Assembly: GCA_013122435.1 (NCBI GenBank)
Contig: WYDT01000008.1
Span: forward strand, 124,001-188,000
DNA length: 64,000 nt
Reading direction: 5' to 3'
Source of the DNA: Chloroflexi bacterium AL-N1
Lineage (GTDB): Bacteria; Chloroflexota; Chloroflexia; Chloroflexales; Roseiflexaceae
The translations under genes and the position numbers were made by a program. Below are positions 26,911 through 35,623 of the stretch, one piece after another (the stretch's first letter is position 1; each line of letters begins with the position of its first letter). A model generated the notes under the pieces. That model had not been told where the DNA came from and searched no databases. It was given only the letters and a program-made list of their open reading frames with translations.

Positions 26911-29900
26911 ATGTCTGGCAATTTAGAAATTGCGCTTCTTGGTCCATTAGTTGTGCGTTATAATGGCATTTATCTACCCGATTCAGCATGGCGATCACGT
27001 CAACAACGTCGGTTGTTGACGATCCTGCTCACGTCACGTGGTAATAGCGTATCCGCAGAACGACTCATCGAATGGTTATGGCCTGAGGCAGAGCCACACA
27101 CCGTTTCTACTACACTCCGAAGCTCGATCAGTCATCTTCGTCACATGCTCGAGCCTGATAAACCACCACGGGCATCCTCACGCTATATTGTGACGCGCCA
27201 CGGGAGCTATGCCTGGAACACGGCCAGCGACGCCAGGATTGATGTTGATGAATTCCTGGCTTGTCTACAAGCAGCCGGAAGTGATCAACACAGAACGAAC
27301 GATGATCGATTTACGACAACACACATTCACAACCTCTCACCCAAAGACGAAGACCATCAGATTGCAACATTATCCCGCACCATAGAACTGTATCGTGGTG
27401 ATTATTTAGAAGATGAACTCGATAGTCCCTGGACAGTAGCTGAGCGAGATCGCTTACGAGAAGCATATCTGCATGTGCTCCAAACGCTCGTCGAATTGCA
27501 CATCGTACGGGGCGAATACGCCATCGCCATCGGCCTTGCACAACGGGGTTTGGTGCGCGATCCGCTGCGTGAACCCCTCTATCGACTACTCATGCGCGCG
27601 CAGGCATTGATGGGTGACAACGCAGGCGCACTACGCAGCTACGAGCGCTATCGGAACGATCTTAGCGAAGTGCTCGGTGCTGAACCCTCACTCCAAACAC
27701 GTGAACTCCATAGTGCTATTTTGCGTGGAGAAGAAGAAACCATCCGTGGTGCACAAGGACTTAATCTGGTCTCCTCACACCCTACCTTGATGACCCCACG
27801 AGCGACACCACTTCCGTTTGTTGGTCGTACACGTGAACTCCGCGCCTTACACGAATGGATTGGTGCGTTTATTCAAGGTAATGGTGGAGTGATCACTATT
27901 GTTGGTGAAGCCGGTATCGGCAAAACCCGTCTGGTCGAGGAAGGGCGGCGACTGGCCATCGCACAGGGAGCCTTAGTCATCACCGTGAGGGCAGCAGCAC
28001 TTGATCGAGTACTACCCTTCGCCCAGTTAAGTGAGGCACTACGGCCATTGATTCGAGCTACCCCGGAACCGCTTCTGCGCCGCCTACCGACGACAGCAGT
28101 GGCACAGGTTGCCGAACTGCTACCGATACTCCGGGAACGCATTCCCGATCTACCACCACCTGTGTCTGTTTCACCAACCGAGCGACACGAGCAACTGGTT
28201 GATGGATTAGTCGATATTGCGCTGGCCTTTGCACGCGAACAACCACTCGTACTGATCTGTGATGACGCTCAGTGGATCGATGAGGCAACGCTCACCACGA
28301 TTGGTCGCCTGGCCCGCCGCGCTGCCCGCCGTTCCCTGTTGATCATGTTGGCATACCGTTCCGAAGAGTTGAGTGAAAATACGGCACTCCATACCCTTCT
28401 ACGCACCCTTGGACGCGAAAACCTGCTACGACCACTCCTCCTGACACGCTTCACTCCACGGGATATTGCTCACCTGCTCGGCGAACTATCGCATACCAAA
28501 CCAGCGCAACTCACCAACACTGCTGAACGACTGGCAACACGCACTAGTGGTAATCCACTCTTTGTGGTAGTAGCGATACAATCACTCCTCGAAGACCACA
28601 ATGTGACCTCACTCGCCACATTGCTACCAGAGATCGACTCACTGCCAATACCTGAACTTATCAGCGCACCACAAATTCGTGACATCATGATATCGCGTCT
28701 TGAACGTTTATCCGAAGCAACACGTCTTTTGCTGGAGCAATTAGCCATCATTAGTCGCCCCGTATCACTCGATCTTGTGGAACAACTTGCCGGAGCAGAC
28801 GCACTCGATCACGCCAACACCCTGCTGCAACGAGGACTGCTTATTGAAAATCCTGGTGGGCGGTTGGAACTGGGCCACGATCTCATGCGTTCCGTGATCG
28901 TCGCATCGTTATCTTCCCCCCGCCGACGTCAACTCCATCGTCATGCGGCTGAAGCAATTGCAAATATTCACCATACCAAATCTGAGTATGCCGCTGAATT
29001 AGCCTTCCACTTTCACAAATCTGGCCGTGGTGCCGAGACCAAAGTCCTGCATTACGCCATCATAGCCGGTGATCAGGCACGCCGCGCTTTTGGCTACGCA
29101 CAGGCACTTAATCACTACGATATGGCACTCCAAAGTGCGCGATCACTCGGTTCTGCCGCCCCCTTGGAAAACGTTCGTCGTGCCTTCAAAGGTCGCCTGA
29201 TAACGTATGAGACTTTGCTCGACCTCGACGGCATTATGACCACCGCAACCGAGTATGACCACTGGGCGGCAGAGCAAACAGAGCCACTACCTTCGCTCGT
29301 GACAACCCGCCGACTGTTACTACTGCGTGCACTTATGGGCGACCTGGCAGGCGCATCTGCGATGAGTGTCTTCTTAGAAAACAAACAACGGGTGCATGTG
29401 GTACCTCCTGCATCCGATACGGCACCCCAACCAACGTATCATCCCATTCTCGCTGACATGCTGGCACGTACAGCCACCATTCTTCAGCCCGTCACAACAA
29501 CCAGGGTAAACACATGGACACTGTTTATACTAGCTTCACCGCTACCAGGAAATCCCGCGCTGGAACTACCGGAATATCTGGGCGTTGATGAAGCAGTACT
29601 GGCATTGTTCCAAGTTGGATGGGCCGCCCTCATGCAGGGATTGCTGAACGGGGCCGAGCCATGTCTGCAAAAGTCACACGAATTGGCCCTCGAAACTGGC
29701 CAGGCCGCCGCTGCCGTCGTGAGTGCGCTCCAACTGGCCCACCTGCACGCACTCCGTGGTGATACCATCGAGCGTGAGCGACGCCTTGCCCAAAGTCTTG
29801 ATCTGGCACAACAAGCACCAGAGGCCGCCTGGGCTTCGATCTGGCCACATATTCATCAGGGCTTTCTCTGGCTCCTGGATGACCAATTCGATCTTGCACA

Positions 29901-30357
29901 GGAACGCTTCGAGACTATGTCAGCACAACTTGCAGGGTTCCCCGCCTTTCAGTCTCACCGCACTAGTATTCAGGCCGCCCTAGGCTTACTGGCACTCAAA
30001 AATGGCCAGTTGAATACAGCTACCAATCTGCTTCAACAGGCGCTCATATCACCACAACTCCTGTATGGGTTTGTGTATGTCACTGCCCAACATGGACGCG
30101 CACGATTGGCTGCACTTCGTAGCGATATGCAGCAAACCCGGGCAATTCTGCGCCACACACTGGATTACAGTGCTCGACGCAGTTTACTGCCCGAATATAT
30201 ACGGACGGTCATCGAGATCATCCGCATTGAGCGCGATTTTGACAACGCTGCCACCTCGCTCCCCCTCCTCGACACCGCCATCGATCTGGCAACCGACGCC
30301 AATCTCAAACCCCTTGCTGACGCAGCCAGATCACTTGGAACACGACTACAGACATGA
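26911..30357 (+). CDS. SARP/AfsR-like transcriptional regulator with BTAD, AAA ATPase and TPR region
   Basis: 1148 residues. Order: OmpR-type winged helix (about 1-100: SRQQRRLLTILLTSRG, ERLIEWLWPEAEP), bacterial transcriptional activator domain (about 120-270, with RGDYLEDE and RGLVRDPLREPLYRLLMRA), then an AAA/NB-ARC-like ATPase (FVGRTRELRALHEWI, Walker A GEAGIGKTR near 332, Walker B VLICDDAQWID near 450), then roughly 500 residues of TPR-like helices. This is the AfsR/large STAND regulator architecture, activated by ATP-dependent assembly on ligand or partner binding. No LuxR helix-turn-helix terminates it. The downstream MBL, 2H-phosphoesterase and sulfurtransferase genes are on the same strand within 90 bp and may be targets or co-transcribed. 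Confidence 0.93.
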   Translation: MSGNLEIALLGPLVVRYNGIYLPDSAWRSRQQRRLLTILLTSRGNSVSAERLIEWLWPEAEPHTVSTTLRSSISHLRHMLEPDKPPRASSRYIVTRHGSYAWNTASDARIDVDEFLACLQAAGSDQHRTNDDRFTTTHIHNLSPKDEDHQIATLSRTIELYRGDYLEDELDSPWTVAERDRLREAYLHVLQTLVELHIVRGEYAIAIGLAQRGLVRDPLREPLYRLLMRAQALMGDNAGALRSYERYRNDLSEVLGAEPSLQTRELHSAILRGEEETIRGAQGLNLVSSHPTLMTPRATPLPFVGRTRELRALHEWIGAFIQGNGGVITIVGEAGIGKTRLVEEGRRLAIAQGALVITVRAAALDRVLPFAQLSEALRPLIRATPEPLLRRLPTTAVAQVAELLPILRERIPDLPPPVSVSPTERHEQLVDGLVDIALAFAREQPLVLICDDAQWIDEATLTTIGRLARRAARRSLLIMLAYRSEELSENTALHTLLRTLGRENLLRPLLLTRFTPRDIAHLLGELSHTKPAQLTNTAERLATRTSGNPLFVVVAIQSLLEDHNVTSLATLLPEIDSLPIPELISAPQIRDIMISRLERLSEATRLLLEQLAIISRPVSLDLVEQLAGADALDHANTLLQRGLLIENPGGRLELGHDLMRSVIVASLSSPRRRQLHRHAAEAIANIHHTKSEYAAELAFHFHKSGRGAETKVLHYAIIAGDQARRAFGYAQALNHYDMALQSARSLGSAAPLENVRRAFKGRLITYETLLDLDGIMTTATEYDHWAAEQTEPLPSLVTTRRLLLLRALMGDLAGASAMSVFLENKQRVHVVPPASDTAPQPTYHPILADMLARTATILQPVTTTRVNTWTLFILASPLPGNPALELPEYLGVDEAVLALFQVGWAALMQGLLNGAEPCLQKSHELALETGQAAAAVVSALQLAHLHALRGDTIERERRLAQSLDLAQQAPEAAWASIWPHIHQGFLWLLDDQFDLAQERFETMSAQLAGFPAFQSHRTSIQAALGLLALKNGQLNTATNLLQQALISPQLLYGFVYVTAQHGRARLAALRSDMQQTRAILRHTLDYSARRSLLPEYIRTVIEIIRIERDFDNAATSLPLLDTAIDLATDANLKPLADAARSLGTRLQT

Positions 30358-30443
30358 GAACACCTCCAGGCTTTTGTGTCCGAACACCAAAACGGTGTAT
30401 ACTGTTGGCCCGATATCGTTTCTAGTTACGAAAGTCTATTACT

Positions 30444-31454
30444 GTGTCAACAGGAACCATCGCGCGTTTTGATACAACTGGTGGTGTGCGAATATATCGC
30501 ATCCCGATCCGGACATTCCCACAGTTGGTTACGAATATTCATGTCGTTATTGCCGATGACTATGTTGCCTTAATCGATACGGGCAGCGGACTCGAGGAGA
30601 GCAACCAGCAACTCCAGGCAGGGTTGACGGCGCTGAACGAGCAGTGGGGCGAGTCTCTCGCTTGGGCAGATTTTAAGCGTATCATCATCACCCACTCCCA
30701 CATCGACCACTATGGCGGCTTGGGTTTTGTGTCGTCACATACCAATGCCCCTGTAGCCGTCCACGAACTCGACCGTCGTGTGTTGGTCAACCATCAGGAG
30801 CGGTTGGTATTAGCCAGTCGAGCGCTTTCAGCCTTTCTATGGCGCGCAGGCGTTTCAGAAGACAGCCACACGACGCTTATGAGCATGTATGCATGGAGCA
30901 AAGGAATGTTTCGCTCCATTGATATCTCGACAGTGTTACACGACGGCGATCTGCTTGACGATATGTTCCGTATATACCACACTCCTGGCCACTGTCCCGG
31001 CCAGGTATGCTTGCAAATGGGCGATGTGTTGTTTAGTGCCGACCATATTCTATGGCGCACCTCACCACATATCTCACCCGAAAGCCTGACACCGTGGAAT
31101 GGGCTTGACCATTACTTCCAATCACTCCGAAAAATTGCTGCGGTACCAAACATTTGTCTGGCGCTGGCAGGACACGAACAACCCATCGAAACACTCAACG
31201 AGCGCATTGCCGCCATCGAACAATCACATCAGCATAAACTCGAACGCATCCTGGATATCTGCACCGAACCACATACGATCAAAGACCTGTCGCGAGAGAT
31301 GTATGCCAAACTGGATGGCTACAACATCCTGTTAGCCCTCACCGAAGTCGGCGCACATATCGAGTATCTCGACCAACGGGGCGAGCTCGCGATTGCTAAC
31401 CTTGATGAAGTTGCCGCAGACCAACGCATCGCACCACAATACCGACGTGTCTGA
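30444..31454 (+). CDS. MBL-fold metallo-hydrolase
   Basis: 336 residues from GTG 30444. Zinc motifs IITHSHIDHYGG, YHTPGHCPGQVCL, LFSADHIL and ALAGHEQPI define a glyoxalase II-type MBL fold with a winged-helix-like C-terminus (IKDLSREMYAKLDGYNILLALTEV-type helices), the arrangement of the human LACTB2/RNase Z-distant group. Substrate unknown; hydrolysis of a thioester, lactone or RNA is possible. It follows the SARP regulator by 86 bp, and the next gene starts 23 bp after it, so it belongs to a plus-strand unit. Confidence 0.9.
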   Translation: MSTGTIARFDTTGGVRIYRIPIRTFPQLVTNIHVVIADDYVALIDTGSGLEESNQQLQAGLTALNEQWGESLAWADFKRIIITHSHIDHYGGLGFVSSHTNAPVAVHELDRRVLVNHQERLVLASRALSAFLWRAGVSEDSHTTLMSMYAWSKGMFRSIDISTVLHDGDLLDDMFRIYHTPGHCPGQVCLQMGDVLFSADHILWRTSPHISPESLTPWNGLDHYFQSLRKIAAVPNICLALAGHEQPIETLNERIAAIEQSHQHKLERILDICTEPHTIKDLSREMYAKLDGYNILLALTEVGAHIEYLDQRGELAIANLDEVAADQRIAPQYRRV

Positions 31455-31477
31455 TTAGAGCAGAAGGATCTGTGTTT

Positions 31478-32092
31478 ATGGAAAAAAGGCGTTACAGTTT
31501 TTATTTACGCCCTTCTTTTGCGATGAGTCGCGCCCAGGTTGAAATGCACCAGCTTTTATCCCAACAGTATGGTTTGCAAACAGCCGGGAAATTCATGCCG
31601 CACACAACAGTAAAGGGCTTCTTCCGCTCCAACGCATCACCCGATGAGATCGTGTCCCTCCTGACGCCTGCACTATCATACCACCAGCCATTTATAGTCT
31701 ACAACAATGGTGTCCATGCCTATGGCAAGGCTGGTATTGTCCTTCGTATTCAACACATCCCACACGGAGCACGCAACGCAGCACTACAAGCCCTGCATCA
31801 AACAACACTCAACATTCTTTTACCACTGGTTCACCCACAGTGTAATTTCACACCCGTTGAGTGGTGTGGTGAGCGCTTCGATGCCCACCTGACGCTCGCT
31901 ATGGCCGACATTCCACCACAACACTTTGACGAAATTCTGGATTTTGTGCGCGAGGCGGAACCAATTGGTCCACCCAGCTTCGTGGCCCACACCTTGCAGT
32001 TGTTCGCTTTTACCAGCGAAAATTGGAGTGGCGCATGGTGGCAATCACTCCAGTGGGAATTGCTGTACTCGTGGCGATTACAAGATACCTGA
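31478..32092 (+). CDS. 2'-5' RNA ligase family (2H phosphoesterase) protein
   Basis: 204 residues from the ATG at 31478 (AAGGA ten nt upstream; a GTG at 31472 is too close to it). Two H-x-T/S-like motifs mark the 2H fold: MPHTTVKGFF near residue 45 and FDAHLTLAMAD near residue 135. Family members ligate or hydrolyse 2',3'-cyclic phosphate or 2'-5' linked RNA ends. Located 23 bp after the MBL gene and 47 bp before the sulfurtransferase, so an operon is likely. Confidence 0.85.
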   Translation: MEKRRYSFYLRPSFAMSRAQVEMHQLLSQQYGLQTAGKFMPHTTVKGFFRSNASPDEIVSLLTPALSYHQPFIVYNNGVHAYGKAGIVLRIQHIPHGARNAALQALHQTTLNILLPLVHPQCNFTPVEWCGERFDAHLTLAMADIPPQHFDEILDFVREAEPIGPPSFVAHTLQLFAFTSENWSGAWWQSLQWELLYSWRLQDT

Positions 32093-32139
32093 ACAAATCT
32101 AGCCATCACTTCTTCTGCAATGAACAAAGGAGACAATGC

Positions 32140-33015
32140 ATGACACAATCTAAAACCGTTCCAACGTTGGTCACCACTGACTGGTTAGCCAAACACCTCA
32201 ACGATCCGAACGTTTTGCCGATTGACACACGCTGGTATTTAGGCGAACCGGGGCGTGGCCGTCAAGAATATCGCGAGTCGCATATCCCCGGTGCACCGCA
32301 CCTCGACATCGATGAGGATCTGGCGGCACCACCATTTCATGGTCCCGGACGGCACCCACTTCCACCCATCGCAGATTTTGCCGCAACAGCCGGACACGCA
32401 GGCATCGGTCCTGAGACACATGTCGTTATCTACGATAGCGCTGGTGGCGCATTTGGTGCGCGTCTCTGGTGGATGTTGCGCTATCTAGGACACGAACAAG
32501 TCTCTATGCTCGATGGTGGTTGGCAGGCATGGCAAGCCGCAGGTCACCCTATTGAAACCGAAGCACCCAACATCTCACCGAAGACTTTCACCCCACAGCC
32601 GCGTCACGAGATACTGGTCAATGCCGACAATGTTGAAGAGCTACGACACACACCTAGCGTGCTGCTTCTCGATGCCCGTAATGCTGAACGCTACGAGGGA
32701 CGCAGTGAACCAATGGATGCACGCGCAGGACACATACCTGGGGCAAAACTGGCTTTCTTTGGCGAAAACCTCAATCCAGATGGTACCTTCAAAAGCCCTG
32801 AAGCATTGCGTGAGCGATTCACGAATGTAGGAGCCGACAAAGCTGAGAAGGTGGTTTGCTACTGTGGTTCGGGCGTTACCGCAGCACATAATGTGTTGGC
32901 ACTCCACCTCGCTGGGTTTCCCGAAGCACTACTCTACGAAGGCTCCTGGAGTGATTGGAGCAGCGATCCAGCACGCCCTGCCGCCACAGGTTCCGCAGAC
33001 AATACTACTGACTGA
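32140..33015 (+). CDS. sseA: Two-domain rhodanese-like sulfurtransferase (3-mercaptopyruvate/thiosulfate type)
   Basis: 291 residues from the ATG at 32140, with AAAGGAG 7 nt upstream; the frame is open further upstream into the previous gene. The N-terminal rhodanese domain (DTRWYLGEPGRG, HIPGAPHLDIDEDL) is inactive. The C-terminal domain holds the catalytic loop CGSGVTA with Cys242 in place of the active cysteine. The CGSGVT form is the mercaptopyruvate type. It transfers sulfane sulfur to thiols or cyanide. Last gene of its unit, followed by a terminator. Confidence 0.9.
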   Translation: MTQSKTVPTLVTTDWLAKHLNDPNVLPIDTRWYLGEPGRGRQEYRESHIPGAPHLDIDEDLAAPPFHGPGRHPLPPIADFAATAGHAGIGPETHVVIYDSAGGAFGARLWWMLRYLGHEQVSMLDGGWQAWQAAGHPIETEAPNISPKTFTPQPRHEILVNADNVEELRHTPSVLLLDARNAERYEGRSEPMDARAGHIPGAKLAFFGENLNPDGTFKSPEALRERFTNVGADKAEKVVCYCGSGVTAAHNVLALHLAGFPEALLYEGSWSDWSSDPARPAATGSADNTTD

Positions 33016-33046
33016 AGACTGATTGACTGAGCAGGGTACGCTGGCC

Positions 33047-33079
33047 AGACCAGAGAGAGCAACCTCTTTCTGGTCTTTG
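33047..33079. terminator. Intrinsic terminator after sulfurtransferase
   Basis: AGACCAGAGAGAG-caac-CTCTTTCTGGTCT, a 13-bp stem with one G-U pair, followed on plus by TTGTG. It also lies 50 bp after the stop of the minus-strand LuxR gene, so it can serve both. Confidence 0.7.
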
Positions 33080-33128
33080 TGATCAAAACGGCTCAAGAGA
33101 AAGTGCTAATAGATTAAATCCATTAATA

Positions 33129-33743
33129 CTAAGCCCTTTTATACCTCACGTTTTTTCTGACAGATAAGTGACTACATCCCCAATAGTAAAGTGTTGCATC
33201 AACTCTGCTACTTAATTCCAGTTTCTCATACAGTAAAGATACAGCATTACTTATTGTCTTAGGTTGAACACTACGTTCGATGGCAATTTGCTCATTAGTC
33301 CAACCATGTGCAATATATCGTAGGAGAAGACGCTCAGATGAACTCAAAGAAGATGCATATCCGGGTGTAAGTCTGTATTGTTCACCCTTATGAGCTCTAA
33401 TGACAGCATTAAATAATTCACCCTCAAGATAATCCCCAACTAACAAAATTGTAGGATGCATATCCCATAGATCTTCCCAGTATTCAGGACAGTTACTGCT
33501 ACTGACAACAATGTATTTTTGCTCATCACTACAATCTAGACTCTCAAGTTGATGTAATGCAAAACCCAATGGAATATCCAATAAAACCTTAAGTTCAGCT
33601 TCGGTAGAGTATTGACAGCCAGTTAATACTAAATGTTGTTGAATACATTGTTCAATGAATGGAACACCACAGAGCGTAGAAAAAGTATTTGTTGTTGGTG
33701 CGTTACTAGAAAACTTGTTAACGTATATACTAGTTCCAAACAT
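33129..33743 (-). CDS. Orphan LuxR-type regulator with degenerate receiver domain
   Basis: 204 residues. The C-terminal helix-turn-helix of the NarL/FixJ type is clear: LSSSERLLLRYIAHGWTNEQ, then SVQPKTISNAVSLLYEKLEL. The N-terminal 130 residues look like the second half of a receiver (KYIVVSSSN, TILLVGDYLEGELFNAVIRA), but I see no conserved phospho-accepting Asp or acidic pocket in the expected place. It is therefore probably phosphorylation-independent. Asn, Ser and Cys content is high and the DNA is AT-rich compared with neighbours. AAGGAG lies ten nt before the ATG. Upstream is the 15-bp array. No histidine kinase adjacent. Confidence 0.78.
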   Translation of the reverse strand: MFGTSIYVNKFSSNAPTTNTFSTLCGVPFIEQCIQQHLVLTGCQYSTEAELKVLLDIPLGFALHQLESLDCSDEQKYIVVSSSNCPEYWEDLWDMHPTILLVGDYLEGELFNAVIRAHKGEQYRLTPGYASSLSSSERLLLRYIAHGWTNEQIAIERSVQPKTISNAVSLLYEKLELSSRVDATLYYWGCSHLSVRKNVRYKRA

Positions 33744-34298
33744 CTTTTTACATCTCCTTGTTCTACTTGTACCAAGGGTAAAGATAAATCACCTTCTACT
33801 TTGCAATGAAGCACGACGCAATGAAGCACGACGCAATGAAGCACGACGCAATGAAGCACGACGCAATGAAGCACGACGCAATGAAGCACGACGCAATGAA
33901 GCACGACGCAATGAAGCACGTTTTTGGTTAAAAAACTAAGGATACACGAATTGCTTCTACATTACGAGACACTTCACACATCAGTTCCCTTCTCTACAAT
34001 TTGATCTGATGATAGTTTTTTATAAAATGTTAATATATAGTATTTTTGGAAACCTTACTTTATTAGTATATCACAAAATCAACACCTTGCAATAACTTTA
34101 TATATTAAAATATCAATACCGATAAAATACATAAACAAAAAGCAATGCTGTGCATTTGAACAACACATACTATTGGGGAATAGATCCCGATATATAAGGA
34201 AAATAACCTGATATATTGAGGTATTCCTCTCTTGTAAATTAAATGGTTTGCAAAGTATATTTCATATATTGGTAATGAATAAATGTCAAAGAGGGATT
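33744..34298. other. Intergenic region with tandem repeat array, 555 bp
   Basis: Holds the 15-bp array (33803-33920) and very AT-rich DNA to about 34240. It lies between the divergent LuxR gene and the secreted-protein gene, so it should contain both promoters. No convincing pair was found on either strand. Open frames reading through the repeats encode only low-complexity periodic peptides. Confidence 0.6.
33803..33920. repeat. 15-bp tandem repeat array, 7.9 perfect copies
   Basis: Unit gcaatgaagcacgac repeated 7 times exactly, plus 13 bases of an eighth copy. All copies are identical, a sign of recent expansion or active homogenisation. The period is a multiple of three, so any frame through it repeats a pentapeptide. 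Placed 60 bp upstream of the LuxR start codon. Confidence 0.95.
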
Positions 34299-35027
34299 AT
34301 GAAACCATTATTGGTCAAACTACCTATTATTGTAATTTTCTTTATGCTGGTCGGCATGCATAATACGACGCTAGCATTACCCATCACAGAACCAGATGAT
34401 GAAACACCAGTCATTGTTGCAGAAGATAAGACAAAAGAAGCACAATGTATCAAATGGGTTGACTCACCAAAGAATGTAAGGCCATGTCCTCCAGGTTCAG
34501 TGATTTTCACTCGAGAAACGATCTATGGAGAAGTAAAGCAAAAGGGTATCAAAGACTATACAATCTTGACAGGCGATTCCTCGATAGATAATCTGTTGAC
34601 TAACCAAGTTGCAAACCATGCTCATTCGAGAATGTCACCCATCTCTGAGATCTCAGACTTCACACTGCAAAGCTGTAGAGCAACTACAAACAAACGTATT
34701 GGTGGGAGCTATCTCTCTAGACCTAACAATGCTAATTCAACTAGAATTTTCTATGAGGTAGAATACGATGTTAATGCAGGATGTGATGTAACTAATGTGT
34801 CTGATAGAGCAAAGACGAGTGGAGAACGATTGACATGGGCACAGACCTGTACTAATAGGAATAGTAGTACTTTAGCAAACTGTAATGCGTGGAGCCAACC
34901 TATTGATGGAAACTGGTTTGGGTGGTTGCCAGAACAATCATCACGTGTTGGAGCACAATATACCCACATGAGTTACATTAATTTTGTTACTGCCCGACCA
35001 TATGGCTTTACATCTTTCACTGATTAA
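34299..35027 (+). CDS. Secreted cysteine-containing protein of unknown function
   Basis: 242 residues from the ATG at 34299 (AGAGGG before it). A signal peptide of about 28-30 residues (IIVIFFMLVGMHNTTLALP, cleavage near LALP) is followed by a mature domain with six cysteines, an even number consistent with three disulfides, and aromatic segments (YEVEYDV, GNWFGWLPEQSS). No family recognised. Low in charged residues outside the N-terminal acidic linker; high Asn/Ser/Thr, as in exported surface proteins. It precedes a small membrane protein gene by 90 bp and shares its island with the LuxR gene, so co-regulation is possible. Confidence 0.72.
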   Translation: MKPLLVKLPIIVIFFMLVGMHNTTLALPITEPDDETPVIVAEDKTKEAQCIKWVDSPKNVRPCPPGSVIFTRETIYGEVKQKGIKDYTILTGDSSIDNLLTNQVANHAHSRMSPISEISDFTLQSCRATTNKRIGGSYLSRPNNANSTRIFYEVEYDVNAGCDVTNVSDRAKTSGERLTWAQTCTNRNSSTLANCNAWSQPIDGNWFGWLPEQSSRVGAQYTHMSYINFVTARPYGFTSFTD

Positions 35028-35117
35028 TAATGTGATTATTGACAGGCAGCGGTTGAATATGAACATATCATTGCTGTCTGTCCATGTTTTGTATCAGGTT
35101 ATCATAAAGGAAGCAAC

Positions 35118-35603
35118 ATGCGCTTTAGCAATTATCTACTCCTTATATTGACAGGCATCATCTTTGGTGTCTTTGATTGGCACTTTACCTCATTTGCAGC
35201 ATCATTGACAAGATCAAATATACTCAAATCTTTTGTGCTCATATGGGGTATCTGGCTTGTTCCAGCAATACCTTTTGCGCTCTATGTTGCAAAAAAAACC
35301 CATAGTCTACTATCATCAGCCCTTGCCGTCGTCATCTTATGGCTTGCTGCAATTTTCGCATATTATGCCTATTACACCTTTCAGCTTGCTTTTATTGGTC
35401 TCAACCAAATGGAGCATCTCTTAGTTTTCGGACCACGCTCCGAACTGTTCTGGCAAGATTGGTCTTCCACTTTTCAGATGTTAATCATGAATCAAATGAC
35501 AGAATGGAGCATCGTTGCTATTATTGGTGGTAGTATTGTTGGCGGAGTAGTTGGGCATATTTATCTGCTATACAATCGAAAATTGTCCTCACAAACAGTC
35601 TAG
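35118..35603 (+). CDS. Small four-helix membrane protein, unknown
   Basis: 161 residues with four hydrophobic segments (LLLILTGIIFGVFDWHF, SFVLIWGIWLVPAIPFAL, a long LAVVILWLAAIFAYYAYYTF, and SIVAIIGGSIVGGVVGHIYLL). No catalytic motif or family recognised. The ATG at 35118 follows AAAGGAAG. It has the same general topology as the unknown membrane protein at 19560-20042, but I see no convincing sequence identity. It overlaps no other gene and converges on the large membrane protein to its right. Confidence 0.65.
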   Translation: MRFSNYLLLILTGIIFGVFDWHFTSFAASLTRSNILKSFVLIWGIWLVPAIPFALYVAKKTHSLLSSALAVVILWLAAIFAYYAYYTFQLAFIGLNQMEHLLVFGPRSELFWQDWSSTFQMLIMNQMTEWSIVAIIGGSIVGGVVGHIYLLYNRKLSSQTV

Positions 35604-35623
35604 TCACAAATATGTAAACCTCT

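Noticed and set aside
33655..33939. Plus-strand frame through the 15-bp array (94 residues, NEARR repeats) and its minus-strand counterpart (VVLHC repeats)
   Set aside because: Open only because the repeat unit is a multiple of three; no start signals, no conserved domain, overlaps the start of the LuxR gene.
35040..35082. Imperfect hairpin between the secreted and four-helix membrane protein genes
   Set aside because: The loop of about 20 bases is too large and there is no T tract, so I did not call a terminator.
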